Source of the DNA: Oscillospiraceae bacterium
Lineage (GTDB): Bacteria > Bacillota > Clostridia > Oscillospirales > Oscillospiraceae
Direction: 5' to 3'
DNA: 7,879 nt
NCBI GenBank assembly: GCA_021205585.1
Contig: JAJPXI010000180.1
Coordinates: forward strand, 1 to 7,879
Position numbers and translations under genes: made by a program. This document shows positions 1 through 7,375 of this stretch, piece after piece. Each line of letters opens with the position of its first letter. Positions within the stretch are counted from its first letter, which is position 1. Below the pieces are notes generated by a model. The model made no database searches. It was not told where the DNA came from and worked only from the letters and a program-made list of their open reading frames with translations.

Positions 1-186
1 GTACAGAATCAGGGGGTTGTCCTGGGGGCGGCCCTTGGCCTGGAAAACGCGCCCCACCGCCCCGGCGTCCAGGCCGTTGGCCCCCAGGCCGTAGACCGTC
101 TCGGTGGGGAGGCCCACCAGGCCGCCGGCGCGCAGCAGCGCCGAGGCCCGGCTGACGTCCTCCCCTGTCAGGCGAAGGGTATTCAT
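1..186 (-). CDS. Threonylcarbamoyl-AMP synthase (TsaC/Sua5/YwlC family), N-terminal part, cut by window edge
   Basis: The product makes threonylcarbamoyl-AMP from threonine, bicarbonate and ATP, the first step of the t6A37 modification of tRNAs that read ANN codons; it is cytosolic. Only the first 62 residues are in the window. They hold the family hallmarks: PTETVYGLG (residues 27-35), then KGRP (51-54) and NPLI (57-60), which form the YrdC-fold nucleotide/threonine pocket. The ATG is fixed by a 4-bp ATGA overlap with the prfA stop codon, so translation is probably coupled to prfA; an AAGGA sits further upstream inside prfA. The rest lies beyond position 1, so I cannot say whether this is the short TsaC form or the longer Sua5 form with an extra C-terminal domain. 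Family assignment is firm; the exact symbol (tsaC, sua5, ywlC) is left open. Confidence 0.93.
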   Translation of the reverse strand, partial: MNTLRLTGEDVSRASALLRAGGLVGLPTETVYGLGANGLDAGAVGRVFQAKGRPQDNPLILY

Positions 187-1244
187 GTCTCGCCGTCCTT
201 CAGCCGCCGGGCCTGGTCGGCGGTCACCAGCGCGTCAATCAGTTCGTCCAAATCCCCGTCCAGCACGGCCTCCAGCCGGTACAGGGTCAGACCGACGCGG
301 TGGTCAGTCACCCGGCCCTGGGGGAAATTATAGGTGCGGATGCGCTCGTTGCGCATGCCCGCCCCCACCTGGCTGCGGCGCTGGCTGGCGATGGCGTCGT
401 CCCGCTGGCGCAGCTGCTCCTCGTACAGCCGGGAGCGCAGCAGCTGCATGGCCTTTTCCCGGTTCTGGAACTGGCTGCGCTCCTGCTGGCACTCCACCAC
501 CGTGCCCGTGGGCCGGTGGATCAGGCGCACAGCGGAGGATGTCTTGTTGATGTGCTGGCCCCCTGCCCCGGAGGAGCGGAACACCTGCATCTCAATGTCG
601 GCGCTGTTGAGATGGAAGTCCACCTCGTCGGCCTGGGGCAGCACGGCCACCGTGACTGTGGAGGTGTGAATCCGTCCGCCGGACTCGGTTTCCGGCACCC
701 GCTGAACCCGGTGAACCCCCGACTCGAATTTCAGCCGGGCGTAGGCCCCCGCCCCTTCCAGCGTCATGACCAGCTCCTTCACGCCCCCTAGCTGGGTCTC
801 GTTGGCGCTGACCACCTCGCAGCGCCAGCCCTTGGCGTCGGCATACATGGAGTACATCCGGTACAGGGAATGGGCGAACAGGGCGGACTCCTCCCCTCCT
901 ACTCCGGCGCGCAGCTCCAGAATGACGCTTTTGCCGTCGTCGGGGTCGGAGGGCAGCAGCAGCAGCTTCATCCGCCGCTCCAGCTCCTCCAGTTCCTGCC
1001 GGGCCAGGGCGGCGTCCTCCTTTGCAATTTCCCCCAGTTCCGGATCTCCCAACAGCCCTTCCGCCTGGGCCAGACGCTCTTTCTGCCCCTGCCAGGCCCG
1101 GTAAGCCTCCGCCACGGGGGCCAGCTCCCGTTCCTCCCGGTTGAGCCGGGCCACCAGGGCCGGATCCCCGTAGGTCTCCGGGGCGCTGAGCCGGGCCTGG
1201 AGGGCCTGATATTTATGTTCAATGTCCTGTAACTGTTCCAGCAT
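183..1244 (-). CDS. prfA: Peptide chain release factor 1 (RF1)
   Basis: RF1 recognises UAA and UAG in the ribosomal A site and triggers hydrolysis of peptidyl-tRNA. The product is 353 aa from this start, the usual family length. Numbered from the upstream Met at 1247, the stop-codon recognition tripeptide is PET at 185-187 (the RF1 P-x-T class, not the SPF of RF2). The catalytic GGQ is at 229-231 in the context SSGAGGQHINKT. The N-terminal helical domain (about 1-105) and the GVGGEES segment (115-121) are also typical. Two in-frame ATGs occur at 1247 and 1244. The second is preferred because the SD GAGAGG lies 5 nt before it and only 2 nt before the first, and because MLEQLQDIEHKY matches the usual start of clostridial and bacillar RF1. 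The gene follows the DUF218 gene closely and overlaps tsaC by 4 bp. The GGQ glutamine is normally methylated by PrmC, whose gene is not seen here. Confidence 0.97.
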   Translation of the reverse strand: MLEQLQDIEHKYQALQARLSAPETYGDPALVARLNREERELAPVAEAYRAWQGQKERLAQAEGLLGDPELGEIAKEDAALARQELEELERRMKLLLLPSDPDDGKSVILELRAGVGGEESALFAHSLYRMYSMYADAKGWRCEVVSANETQLGGVKELVMTLEGAGAYARLKFESGVHRVQRVPETESGGRIHTSTVTVAVLPQADEVDFHLNSADIEMQVFRSSGAGGQHINKTSSAVRLIHRPTGTVVECQQERSQFQNREKAMQLLRSRLYEEQLRQRDDAIASQRRSQVGAGMRNERIRTYNFPQGRVTDHRVGLTLYRLEAVLDGDLDELIDALVTADQARRLKDGET

Positions 1245-1249
1245 CATAG

Positions 1250-1255
1250 CCTCTC
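1250..1255 (-). promoter_or_regulatory. prfA ribosome binding site that decides the start
   Basis: GAGAGG on the minus strand overlaps the TGA stop of the preceding DUF218 gene. Its spacing is 5 nt to the ATG at 1244 but only 2 nt to the ATG at 1247, which favours the second methionine. The overlap suggests termination-reinitiation between the two genes. Confidence 0.7.
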
Positions 1256-1883
1256 AATCCTCCGTCGGCCAGTCAAACCCCAGGGAGTGCAGCAGCGCCA
1301 GCGGCTCCCGGACATACATTTTCAAGCGGGAGGGCAGGTGGCTGGAGGGGGCGGCCAGCGTGGACAGCCGCTCCGTGCTGCCGAACACCCGTCCCCACAG
1401 CAGCCTGACCCGGGTCAGGTGGAACCCGTTGGACACCACAAGAATGTCCCCGGCGATGTCGTACCCCTCGTCCTCCAATAGCTGTCTGGTGTAAACCAGA
1501 TTTTCCAGGGTACTGCCCGACCGCTCCTCCAGGAAGACGCGCCCGGCGTCCACTCCATGCTCCACCAGATAATCCCGCATGGCCTGGGCCTCGGAGACCG
1601 GCTCGTCCTCCCCCTGGCCGCCGGAGACCACCACCGCCGTCTCCGGGTACTTCAGCAGGTAGTCCAGGGCGGTGTCCAGCCGGTCCCGGAGCAGGATGGA
1701 CGGCCCGTTGGCGTTGACCTGGCAGCCTAAGATGACCACCACCGATGGCTCCCCCTGCAAACTGTCCCGGCTGTTCCACAGCACGGCGGCCAGCAGCGCC
1801 CCGTAGCACAGCGCCCCGGCTGCAATCAAAATCAGGACGGCCCGCAGGAGGCGGCGGGGGTGCTTTTTCGTATACGCGCTCAT
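1254..1883 (-). CDS. DUF218 family membrane-anchored protein (YdcF/SanA/ElyC-like)
   Basis: This 209-residue protein has a basic N-terminus (KKHPRR) followed by one hydrophobic segment at about residues 12-36, then a soluble DUF218 domain that is probably extracytoplasmic. Family motifs visible in order are VVVILGCQV (48-56), RDRLD (66-70), VVVSGGQG (84-91), SEAQAM (97-102), the SGSTLENL block (122-129) and VVSNGFHLTR (149-158). Some relatives (E. coli SanA and ElyC) affect envelope integrity and peptidoglycan or lipid-carrier metabolism at the inner membrane; the biochemical activity of the family is not settled and I do not assign one. The frame stays open upstream to 2000, but the ATG at 1883 is chosen because it forms an ATGA overlap with the ABC-F stop, gives a classical signal-anchor start, and the upstream extension is low-complexity shadow sequence. 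It lies between two translation genes in the same operon. Confidence 0.85.
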   Translation of the reverse strand: MSAYTKKHPRRLLRAVLILIAAGALCYGALLAAVLWNSRDSLQGEPSVVVILGCQVNANGPSILLRDRLDTALDYLLKYPETAVVVSGGQGEDEPVSEAQAMRDYLVEHGVDAGRVFLEERSGSTLENLVYTRQLLEDEGYDIAGDILVVSNGFHLTRVRLLWGRVFGSTERLSTLAAPSSHLPSRLKMYVREPLALLHSLGFDWPTED

Positions 1884-3760
1884 TTCCGAGCCTGTTCCAG
1901 CTGATCCGCCAGGGTCTCCCAGGCGGCGTACAGGCCGGACAGCTCCTCCTCCAGGGCCTGGCGCCGCTGTCCCAGCTCCTGGAGCTTCACATAGTCGCAA
2001 GCGAACTGTTCCATTTCAGCGGTCAATTCCTCCATGCGCTTTTCCGCCCGCTCCACTTCCCGCTCGGCGGCGGCCAGCTGCTTTTCCAGCGGCTTGGTGC
2101 CGCCGGGGCGCTTGGGCTTTTCTTTCTTTTCCGGCGGGGCCTTGGGCGGCTGGAGGGCCCGGCGGGCCAGAAATTGCAGATACTGGTCATAAGTCCCCCT
2201 GTAATCCTGGATTTCCCCGCCCTCCAGCATCCAGACTCGGCTGGCGAAACGGCGGATGAAATACCGGTCGTGGGAGACAAAGAGCAGAGCGCCCCCATAG
2301 TCCTCCAGGGCGGACTCAATCCACTCCCGCGAGTCGATGTCCAGATGGTTGGTGGGCTCGTCCAGAATCAGCAGGTTGATTTGCTGCCCCATCAAAATGC
2401 ACAGGCGCAGGCGGCTGCGCTCCCCGCCGGACAGGGCCGACACCGGCTTGAACACGTCCTCCCCCCGGAACTGGAAGGCCCCCAGCCGGTCTCTGGCGGC
2501 CTGGGCGGAGCAGTTGGTCTCATAGAGCATGGTATCCATCAGGGTGCGCTCCGGGCGCTCGAACTCCACAAGCTGGGGCAGATAGCCCGCCTTGACCGAC
2601 GGGCCGAAGCGGACATTCCCCCCGTCCGGCTCCAGCTCCCGCAGGAGCAGCTTTAAGAAGGTGGACTTCCCCGCGCCGTTGTCCCCCAGCAGGGCCACCC
2701 GCTCCCCGCCGGTCAGCTCCAGGCTGACGCCGGAAAACAGGGTACGGCCTTCAAATCCCTTGCTCAGGTCATTGACCTCAAAAACCAAATCGCCGTGAAA
2801 CTCCCGCTCCCCGAAGGCGGCCTTCATGGCCCGGCGGCGGGCGGGGCGGTCGGCGGTTCGGAGGCGCTCGATGCGCTTTTCGATGGAGAAGGCCCGCTTG
2901 TGCAGGTGCTCCGTGTTGTGCTCGTGCATCTTCCGGGCGGTCTCCTCCAGGCGCTGGATCTCCGCGCGCTCCTTTTCATACTGCCGCAGGCGCTCCTGCT
3001 CCCGGCGCTGGCGCTCCTGGACATAAAAGCTGTAATTGCCGGGGTACATCTCGGCCCGGCCCTCCCGCAGCTCCACAATGCGTTTGACCACCCGGTCAAG
3101 GAACCAGCGGTCGTGGGAGATGGCCAGCACAGTGCCGTGAAACTGCTCCAGATAGTCCTCCAGCCACTCGGTAGCGCGCAAATCCAGATGGTTGGTGGGC
3201 TCGTCTAGGAGCAGGATGTCCGTGTCCTCCAAAATCAGCCGGGCCAGGTTGATGCGGGTGCGCTCCCCGCCGGACAGGGCGCTGAAGGGCCGCGCGCGCA
3301 TTTCGCCGTCCAGCCCCAGGCCGCCGCACACCTTGTTCAGGGCGGTCTCCATATCATACCCCCCGCCGGACTGAAAGGCGGCGGAGAGGGTATCGTACCG
3401 GTTGAGCACATCGGGGCCGGCCTCCCCCCGCTCCATCTGCTTTTCCAGCCGCTGGAGCTGCTCCTTCATGTCCTCCAGGCGGCGAAAGGCGGTGCGCAGC
3501 ACCGTCTCCACCGTGTAGCTCTCCGGGTAGACAGGAATCTGGGAAATCAAGCCCACCCGGCGGCCTGGGGAGATGGTCACCTCCCCCTCGTCCGGCTCCA
3601 ATTCCCCGGTCAGGATGCGAAACAGAGTGGTCTTGCCCGCGCCGTTTTTTCCCAGCAAGCCCACCCGCTCCCCCGTGTCCACCTGGAAGGTCAGGCCGTT
3701 CAATATCTGTTCTCCCACCTGAAAGCCCTTGCTCAGGCCGGACACGGAAAGTTCAATCAT
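1880..3760 (-). CDS. ABC-F family ATPase, YdiF/Uup-like with C-terminal coiled coil
   Basis: This is a 626-residue protein with two ABC ATPase domains and no transmembrane segment, the ABC-F layout. Domain 1 has Walker A GKNGAGKTT (37-45), signature LSGGERTR (162-169) and Walker B running into DEPTNHLD (186-193). Domain 2 has GDNGAGKST (359-367), LSGGERSR (443-450) and DEPTNHLD (467-474). Both catalytic glutamates are present, so both sites look active. The charged linker (about 240-325) is the region that in ABC-F proteins reaches the peptidyl-transferase centre or P-site tRNA. A Lys/Pro-rich stretch (540-558) leads into a coiled coil (about 558-625), as in Uup and YdiF. ABC-F proteins act on ribosomes, relieving stalling or giving antibiotic resistance; sequence alone does not say which, though the housekeeping operon argues for a general role. 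The start at 3760 matches the family opening MIELSVSGLSKGF; the frame stays open to 4036, but that part is antisense to mtnA. Confidence 0.92.
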   Translation of the reverse strand: MIELSVSGLSKGFQVGEQILNGLTFQVDTGERVGLLGKNGAGKTTLFRILTGELEPDEGEVTISPGRRVGLISQIPVYPESYTVETVLRTAFRRLEDMKEQLQRLEKQMERGEAGPDVLNRYDTLSAAFQSGGGYDMETALNKVCGGLGLDGEMRARPFSALSGGERTRINLARLILEDTDILLLDEPTNHLDLRATEWLEDYLEQFHGTVLAISHDRWFLDRVVKRIVELREGRAEMYPGNYSFYVQERQRREQERLRQYEKERAEIQRLEETARKMHEHNTEHLHKRAFSIEKRIERLRTADRPARRRAMKAAFGEREFHGDLVFEVNDLSKGFEGRTLFSGVSLELTGGERVALLGDNGAGKSTFLKLLLRELEPDGGNVRFGPSVKAGYLPQLVEFERPERTLMDTMLYETNCSAQAARDRLGAFQFRGEDVFKPVSALSGGERSRLRLCILMGQQINLLILDEPTNHLDIDSREWIESALEDYGGALLFVSHDRYFIRRFASRVWMLEGGEIQDYRGTYDQYLQFLARRALQPPKAPPEKKEKPKRPGGTKPLEKQLAAAEREVERAEKRMEELTAEMEQFACDYVKLQELGQRRQALEEELSGLYAAWETLADQLEQARK

Positions 3761-3764
3761 ACCC

Positions 3765-3793
3765 TTGTCACCCGATTCCCCATGTGTTACAAT
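3765..3793 (+). promoter_or_regulatory. Sigma-A type promoter for mtnA
   Basis: TTGTCA (3765-3770) and TACAAT (3788-3793) each match the consensus at five of six bases and are separated by exactly 17 bp. Transcription would start near 3800, leaving a leader of about 25 nt with AAGGAG (3811-3816) placed 9 nt before the mtnA ATG. The leader is too short for a SAM riboswitch, so no S-box control is visible. The divergent ABC-F operon has no equally clear promoter in this 65-bp gap; its promoter may lie inside the mtnA 5' end on the opposite strand. Confidence 0.75.
3768..3773 (-). promoter_or_regulatory. Likely Shine-Dalgarno for the ABC-F gene
   Basis: Two SD-like stretches precede the ATG at 3760 on the minus strand. 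GGGTGA (3773 down to 3768) leaves 7 nt, good spacing for pairing with the UCACC part of the 16S tail. AAGGG (3766 to 3762) leaves only 1 nt and is too close. I favour GGGTGA. It overlaps the -35 hexamer of the divergent mtnA promoter. Confidence 0.5.
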
Positions 3794-3825
3794 GAAAGCA
3801 ATAAAATACAAAGGAGCGAACGCCC

Positions 3826-4818
3826 ATGGAAGCCATCCGCTGGCAGGGGGATTCCCTTGCCCTGCTCGACCAGACCATGCTTCCCGCCCAGGAGTGCTGG
3901 CGGGTTTACACAGATTTCCGCCAGGTGGCCCAGGCCATCCGCGCCATGGTGGTGCGGGGGGCTCCGGCCATCGGCATCGCCGCGGCATACGGCTACTGCC
4001 TGGCCGCCCTGAAAGGGGAGGATTTAGCCCAGGCAAAAGCGGAGCTGGCCGCCAGCCGCCCCACGGCGGTCAACCTGTTCTGGGCCCTTGATCGCATGGA
4101 GACTGCCGCCCGGCAGTGCGGGGGCGACCCGGCCAAACTCGCCGCGCAGGCCCAGGCCCTCCACCGGGAGGACGCGGCGCAGAACGAGACCATGGGCCGC
4201 CTGGGGGCGGCGGTGGTGCCGGAACACGCCCGCATTTTGACCCACTGCAACGCCGGGGCCCTGGCCACCGGCGGCTTCGGCACCGCCCTGGGGGTGGTGC
4301 GGGCGGCCCACCGGCTGGGAAAGGTGGACATGGTGTACGCCGACGAGACCCGCCCCCTGCTCCAGGGGGCACGGCTGACCGCCTACGAACTGCTGGCGGA
4401 CGGCGTTCCCACCACCCTCATCGGGGACGGCATGGCCGCCTCCCTGATGGCCCAGGGAAAAATCGACCTGGTTCTGGTGGGCTGCGACCGTATGGCGGCC
4501 AACGGGGACTTCGCCAACAAAATCGGCACCTACTCCCTGGCCGTCAACGCCCGCTACCACGGCGTGCCCTTTTACGCAGTGCTGCCCCGCTCCACCATCG
4601 ACCCGTCCCTGCCCGATGGCGGGGGCATTCCCATCGAGCAGCGCCCCGCCGAAGAGCTACGCACCCTTCAGGGGGTGCAGATCGCCCCGGCGGACGTGCC
4701 GGTATATAACCCGGCTTTCGACGTGACCCCCCACGCCCTGCTGACCGGCGTCATCACTGAGCGGGGGGTGGCCGGGCCGCCCTTCACCGAAACCCTGGCG
4801 GCGCTACTGCGCCCCTGA
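3826..4818 (+). CDS. mtnA: S-methyl-5-thioribose-1-phosphate isomerase
   Basis: MtnA converts 5-methylthioribose-1-phosphate to 5-methylthioribulose-1-phosphate in the methionine salvage pathway, recycling the methylthio group left by polyamine synthesis and other SAM-using reactions. It belongs to the eIF2B-related sugar-phosphate isomerases and is cytosolic. The 330 residues, slightly shorter than the usual ~340-350, contain VVRGAPAIG (42-50), THCNAGALATGG (139-150) with the conserved catalytic Cys141, YADETRPLLQGARLTAYEL (171-189), and GCDRMAANGDFANKIGTY (219-236) with catalytic Asp221, then STIDPSLPDG (256-265). The start has an AAGGAG SD and its own promoter. It is the only plus-strand gene in the window. 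No mtnK, mtnP/mtnN or later salvage gene adjoins it, so either those are elsewhere or the product feeds a shunt. Paralogues acting on other ribose-phosphates exist, but the motif set is that of MtnA. Confidence 0.95.
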   Translation: MEAIRWQGDSLALLDQTMLPAQECWRVYTDFRQVAQAIRAMVVRGAPAIGIAAAYGYCLAALKGEDLAQAKAELAASRPTAVNLFWALDRMETAARQCGGDPAKLAAQAQALHREDAAQNETMGRLGAAVVPEHARILTHCNAGALATGGFGTALGVVRAAHRLGKVDMVYADETRPLLQGARLTAYELLADGVPTTLIGDGMAASLMAQGKIDLVLVGCDRMAANGDFANKIGTYSLAVNARYHGVPFYAVLPRSTIDPSLPDGGGIPIEQRPAEELRTLQGVQIAPADVPVYNPAFDVTPHALLTGVITERGVAGPPFTETLAALLRP

Positions 4819-6213
4819 CGGCGGCCCATCCGAAGTATGCTCTTTTAAGAAGCTGACGATCTCCTCAAAGGCCATGCCCCTGGAGGCTTTGACCAGCACG
4901 GTGCAGTCCGGCTTGACCACCTGCTCCAGCACGGCCAGGGCCTCCTTTTTGTTGGGCCGCCAGTAGACCTCCTTCATGCCGCCCTCCCCGGCGGCGTCGG
5001 CGATATACCTGGACAGCTCGCCCACGCAGACCAGGCAGTCCACGCCGCTCTGGGCGGCGAACTCCCCGATTCCCCCGTGCAGGGCGGGGGCCAGGGGGCC
5101 AAGCTCCAGCATATCTCCCAAAACGGCCACTTTCCGCTTCCCCCTGCTGTCGGCCAGCACCTGGAGGGCCGCCCGGACGGACTGGGGGTTCGCGTTGTAG
5201 GCGTCGTCCAGGATGACTATGCCTTCCCCCCGGCGCAGGATATTCATGCGCATTTTGGTGGGGGCGAAGTGGCGCACTCCCCGCACCATCTCCTGCTCTG
5301 TCAGGCCGAAATGCCGCCCGATGGCCAGGGCGGTCAGGGCCGGGTAAATCATGTGGTGGCCCAGGGCGGGAATCTCCAAATCAAAGGAGCTGTCAGGCGT
5401 AGTTACTTTACAGCGAATCAGCCGCTCCCCGTCGCTCTCCACATGGGCAGCCCGGAAGTCGCAGGCGCTGTCCCTGCCGCACCACAGGATGGGGCGCTTC
5501 AGGGTCTGGCGCAGGGTGACGAGCAGCTCGTCGTCCCCGTTGAGCACCGCCAGGCCCTCCGGCTTCATATGGTGAAAAATTTCACACTTGGCCTGTAAGA
5601 TGTTTTTCCGGCTGCCTAAATTTTCAATGTGGGCGTCCCCCACGTTGGTGATGACGGCCACATCCGGCTCCACGATAGCGGAGAGGTAGTCGATTTCCCC
5701 CGTGTGGTTCATGCCCATCTCCAGCACGCAGATCTCGTGGCTGCGCTCCAGGCGCAGCAGGGTCAGGGGCAGGCCCACCTGGTTGTTGAAATTCCCCTGG
5801 GTTTTCAGCACCCTGTACCGCTCCCCCAGCACGGCGGCCACCATGTCCCTGGTGGTGGTCTTTCCCACGCTGCCGGTGATGGCGATAAAGGGGATGGGGA
5901 ACCGGGACTTGTACCATCTGGCCAAATCCCGCAGAGCCCGCTGAGTGCCGCCTACCTGGATATAAAACTTCCCCGGTATGCAATCCTCCGGTTCCCGGTC
6001 GGTCAGACAGCCGGCGGCCCCGTCCGTCAGGGCCTGGCGGATATAGTCGTGGCCGTCGAATCGCTCCCCCACCAGGGGGAGGAACAGGGAGCCGGGATGG
6101 ATGTTCCGGCTGTCGGTGTCCACCCGGTTCACGGCAGTTTCCAGGGGGACGTCCTCCCCCAACAGGCGGCCGTCCACCGCCTGCAAAATTTCCCGCAGTG
6201 TAATCGGCTCCAT
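4804..6213 (-). CDS. murF: UDP-N-acetylmuramoyl-tripeptide--D-alanyl-D-alanine ligase
   Basis: MurF joins D-Ala-D-Ala to UDP-MurNAc-tripeptide using ATP, the last cytoplasmic step of the peptidoglycan pentapeptide. The 469-residue product shows the three Mur-ligase domains: an N-terminal substrate domain with DSRNIHPGSLFLPLVGERFDG (34-54), a central ATPase domain with P-loop GSVGKTT (114-120), LEMGMNHTGEID (164-175) and NVGDAHIENLGS (190-201), and a C-terminal domain with DDAYNANPQS (336-345), VLGDMLELG (364-372) and KASRGMAFE (442-450). The start has a strong SD, GGAGAGGTGA, whose last three bases are the stop codon of ddl; the gap between the two genes is 4 bp, so translation is probably coupled. 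At its 3' end it overlaps convergent mtnA by 15 bp, and I see no intrinsic terminator there. Confidence 0.97.
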   Translation of the reverse strand: MEPITLREILQAVDGRLLGEDVPLETAVNRVDTDSRNIHPGSLFLPLVGERFDGHDYIRQALTDGAAGCLTDREPEDCIPGKFYIQVGGTQRALRDLARWYKSRFPIPFIAITGSVGKTTTRDMVAAVLGERYRVLKTQGNFNNQVGLPLTLLRLERSHEICVLEMGMNHTGEIDYLSAIVEPDVAVITNVGDAHIENLGSRKNILQAKCEIFHHMKPEGLAVLNGDDELLVTLRQTLKRPILWCGRDSACDFRAAHVESDGERLIRCKVTTPDSSFDLEIPALGHHMIYPALTALAIGRHFGLTEQEMVRGVRHFAPTKMRMNILRRGEGIVILDDAYNANPQSVRAALQVLADSRGKRKVAVLGDMLELGPLAPALHGGIGEFAAQSGVDCLVCVGELSRYIADAAGEGGMKEVYWRPNKKEALAVLEQVVKPDCTVLVKASRGMAFEEIVSFLKEHTSDGPPSGAQ

Positions 6214-6217
6214 CGGC

Positions 6218-7273
6218 TCACCTCTCCCGCCGCCGGGCGTTCAGGGACACGTCCAGAATGCGCTGGCACAGCTGGTTGTAGCCGATTCCCGCCGCCGCCG
6301 CCTCCTGGGGCAGCAGGCTGGTAGGGGTCATGCCGGGCAGGGTGTTGATTTCCAGAAACCAGGGTGTCCCCTCCCCGTCCAGAATAAAATCCGCACGGGC
6401 GTAGACCTCCAGTCCCAGGGCGCTGTACACCGCCAGGGCGGCCTGAGCCAGCCGGGCCTCGGCCTGGGGCGGGATGTCCGCCGGGCAGCGCTCCTCCGCC
6501 GCGCCGGGCTGGTATTTATTTTCGTAGTCGTAAAAGCCGGTTTTGGGGATAATCTCAATGGCGGGCAGGGCCTGGCCATCCAGAATCCCCACCTGGATTT
6601 CCCTGCCCCGAATATACTGCTCCAGCACAACCCGGCCTCCGGGCACCAGCCCCCACTCCAGCGCAGCGCGCAGCTCCCCGGCGCTGTGTGCGATGGACAC
6701 GCCGATGGAGGAACCCCCGGCCACCGGCTTGACCACCAGGGGCAGCTTGGCCCGCTCCACAAGCGCGTCTATGTCCTCGCCGTACTCCGCCGTACTCCAT
6801 GCGGGGGTGTCCACCAGGCCGGCCGTCAGGCGTTTGGTCAAATCCTTGTCCATGGCGATGGCCGAGCCGAGATAGCCGGAGCCGGTGTAGGGCACGCCCA
6901 GCAAATCCAGGGCGGCCTGCACCCGTCCGTCCTCCCCGCAGGCGCCGTGGAGGGCCAAAAACACCGCATCCGCCATGCGGCACAGCTCCAGCACGCCGGG
7001 GCCGAACTGGCTGGCGCTCCGATCCTGGCGCAGGGCGCGGACTTCCTCCAAATCGGGGGCCTGGGCGCTGACGCGCCGGGCATCCTCCCCGGTCAGGGAG
7101 GGCAGGGAAAAGCAGTCCTCCGGCGCGCCCTGCCAGCCCTCCAGGCCGAAAAACAGGTCAATCAACACCGCCTGATGGCCCAGCTGCCGCAGAGCCTCAG
7201 TCACCATCGTCCCCGTGGAGAGGGACACGTTCCGCTCCGGCGAAAGCCCGCCGGCCAATACGACGATTTTCAT
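6218..7273 (-). CDS. ddl: D-alanine--D-alanine ligase
   Basis: Ddl condenses two D-alanines with ATP to give D-Ala-D-Ala, the substrate of the MurF encoded next. The product is 351 aa, an ATP-grasp enzyme. Visible family blocks: AGGLSPERNVSLSTG (7-21) with Glu13, LHGACGEDGRVQ (108-119), VPYTGSG (127-133), MDKDLTK (141-147), VKPVAGGSSIGVS (181-193), and FLEINTLPGMTPTSL (306-320) with the metal-binding Glu308 and Asn310. The omega loop contains NKYQPG with Tyr254, the residue typical of D-Ala-D-Ala ligases; VanA-type D-lactate ligases have His in this region, so this is not a vancomycin-resistance ligase. The ATG at 7273 is chosen for its SD GAGGTG 4 nt upstream and for the standard MKIVVLAGG opening. 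A GTG-started extension to 7348 adds 25 unconserved residues and lacks an SD. Confidence 0.97.
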   Translation of the reverse strand: MKIVVLAGGLSPERNVSLSTGTMVTEALRQLGHQAVLIDLFFGLEGWQGAPEDCFSLPSLTGEDARRVSAQAPDLEEVRALRQDRSASQFGPGVLELCRMADAVFLALHGACGEDGRVQAALDLLGVPYTGSGYLGSAIAMDKDLTKRLTAGLVDTPAWSTAEYGEDIDALVERAKLPLVVKPVAGGSSIGVSIAHSAGELRAALEWGLVPGGRVVLEQYIRGREIQVGILDGQALPAIEIIPKTGFYDYENKYQPGAAEERCPADIPPQAEARLAQAALAVYSALGLEVYARADFILDGEGTPWFLEINTLPGMTPTSLLPQEAAAAGIGYNQLCQRILDVSLNARRRER

Positions 7274-7375
7274 AGCACACCTCGCTGTTTCGCTGCCGAA
7301 AGCCACCGCCTCCCGCAAAAGCGTCCGTTTTTGAAATGATATGCCCACAGCCCCGATCCCATGCCGCGCCTTTGC

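Noticed and set aside
1745..2656. Plus-strand open frame of 303 codons opposite the ABC-F gene
   Set aside because: The opposite strand encodes clear ABC ATPase motifs; the antisense translation is compositionally biased and has no family signature.
3794..3825. SAM riboswitch before mtnA
   Set aside because: The predicted leader is only about 25 nt, too short for any known SAM riboswitch class.
3761..4036. Upstream extension of the ABC-F frame giving 718 residues
   Set aside because: It would be antisense to the mtnA N-terminus. The family start MIELS lies at 3760 with a usable SD.
6218..7273. Vancomycin-resistance type D-Ala-D-Lac ligase
   Set aside because: The omega loop has the NKY tyrosine of D-Ala-D-Ala ligases, and no vanH or vanX neighbour is present.
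6101..7339. Plus-strand open frame of 412 codons opposite ddl and murF
   Set aside because: It is antisense to conserved Ddl and MurF sequence, has a low-complexity Gly/Gln/Ala/Pro-rich translation with no recognised motif, and is expected from GC-rich codon third positions.
7274..7348. Longer ddl product from a GTG at 7348
   Set aside because: There is no SD before the GTG, the 25 extra residues are not Ddl-like, and the ATG at 7273 has a good SD and the conserved opening.
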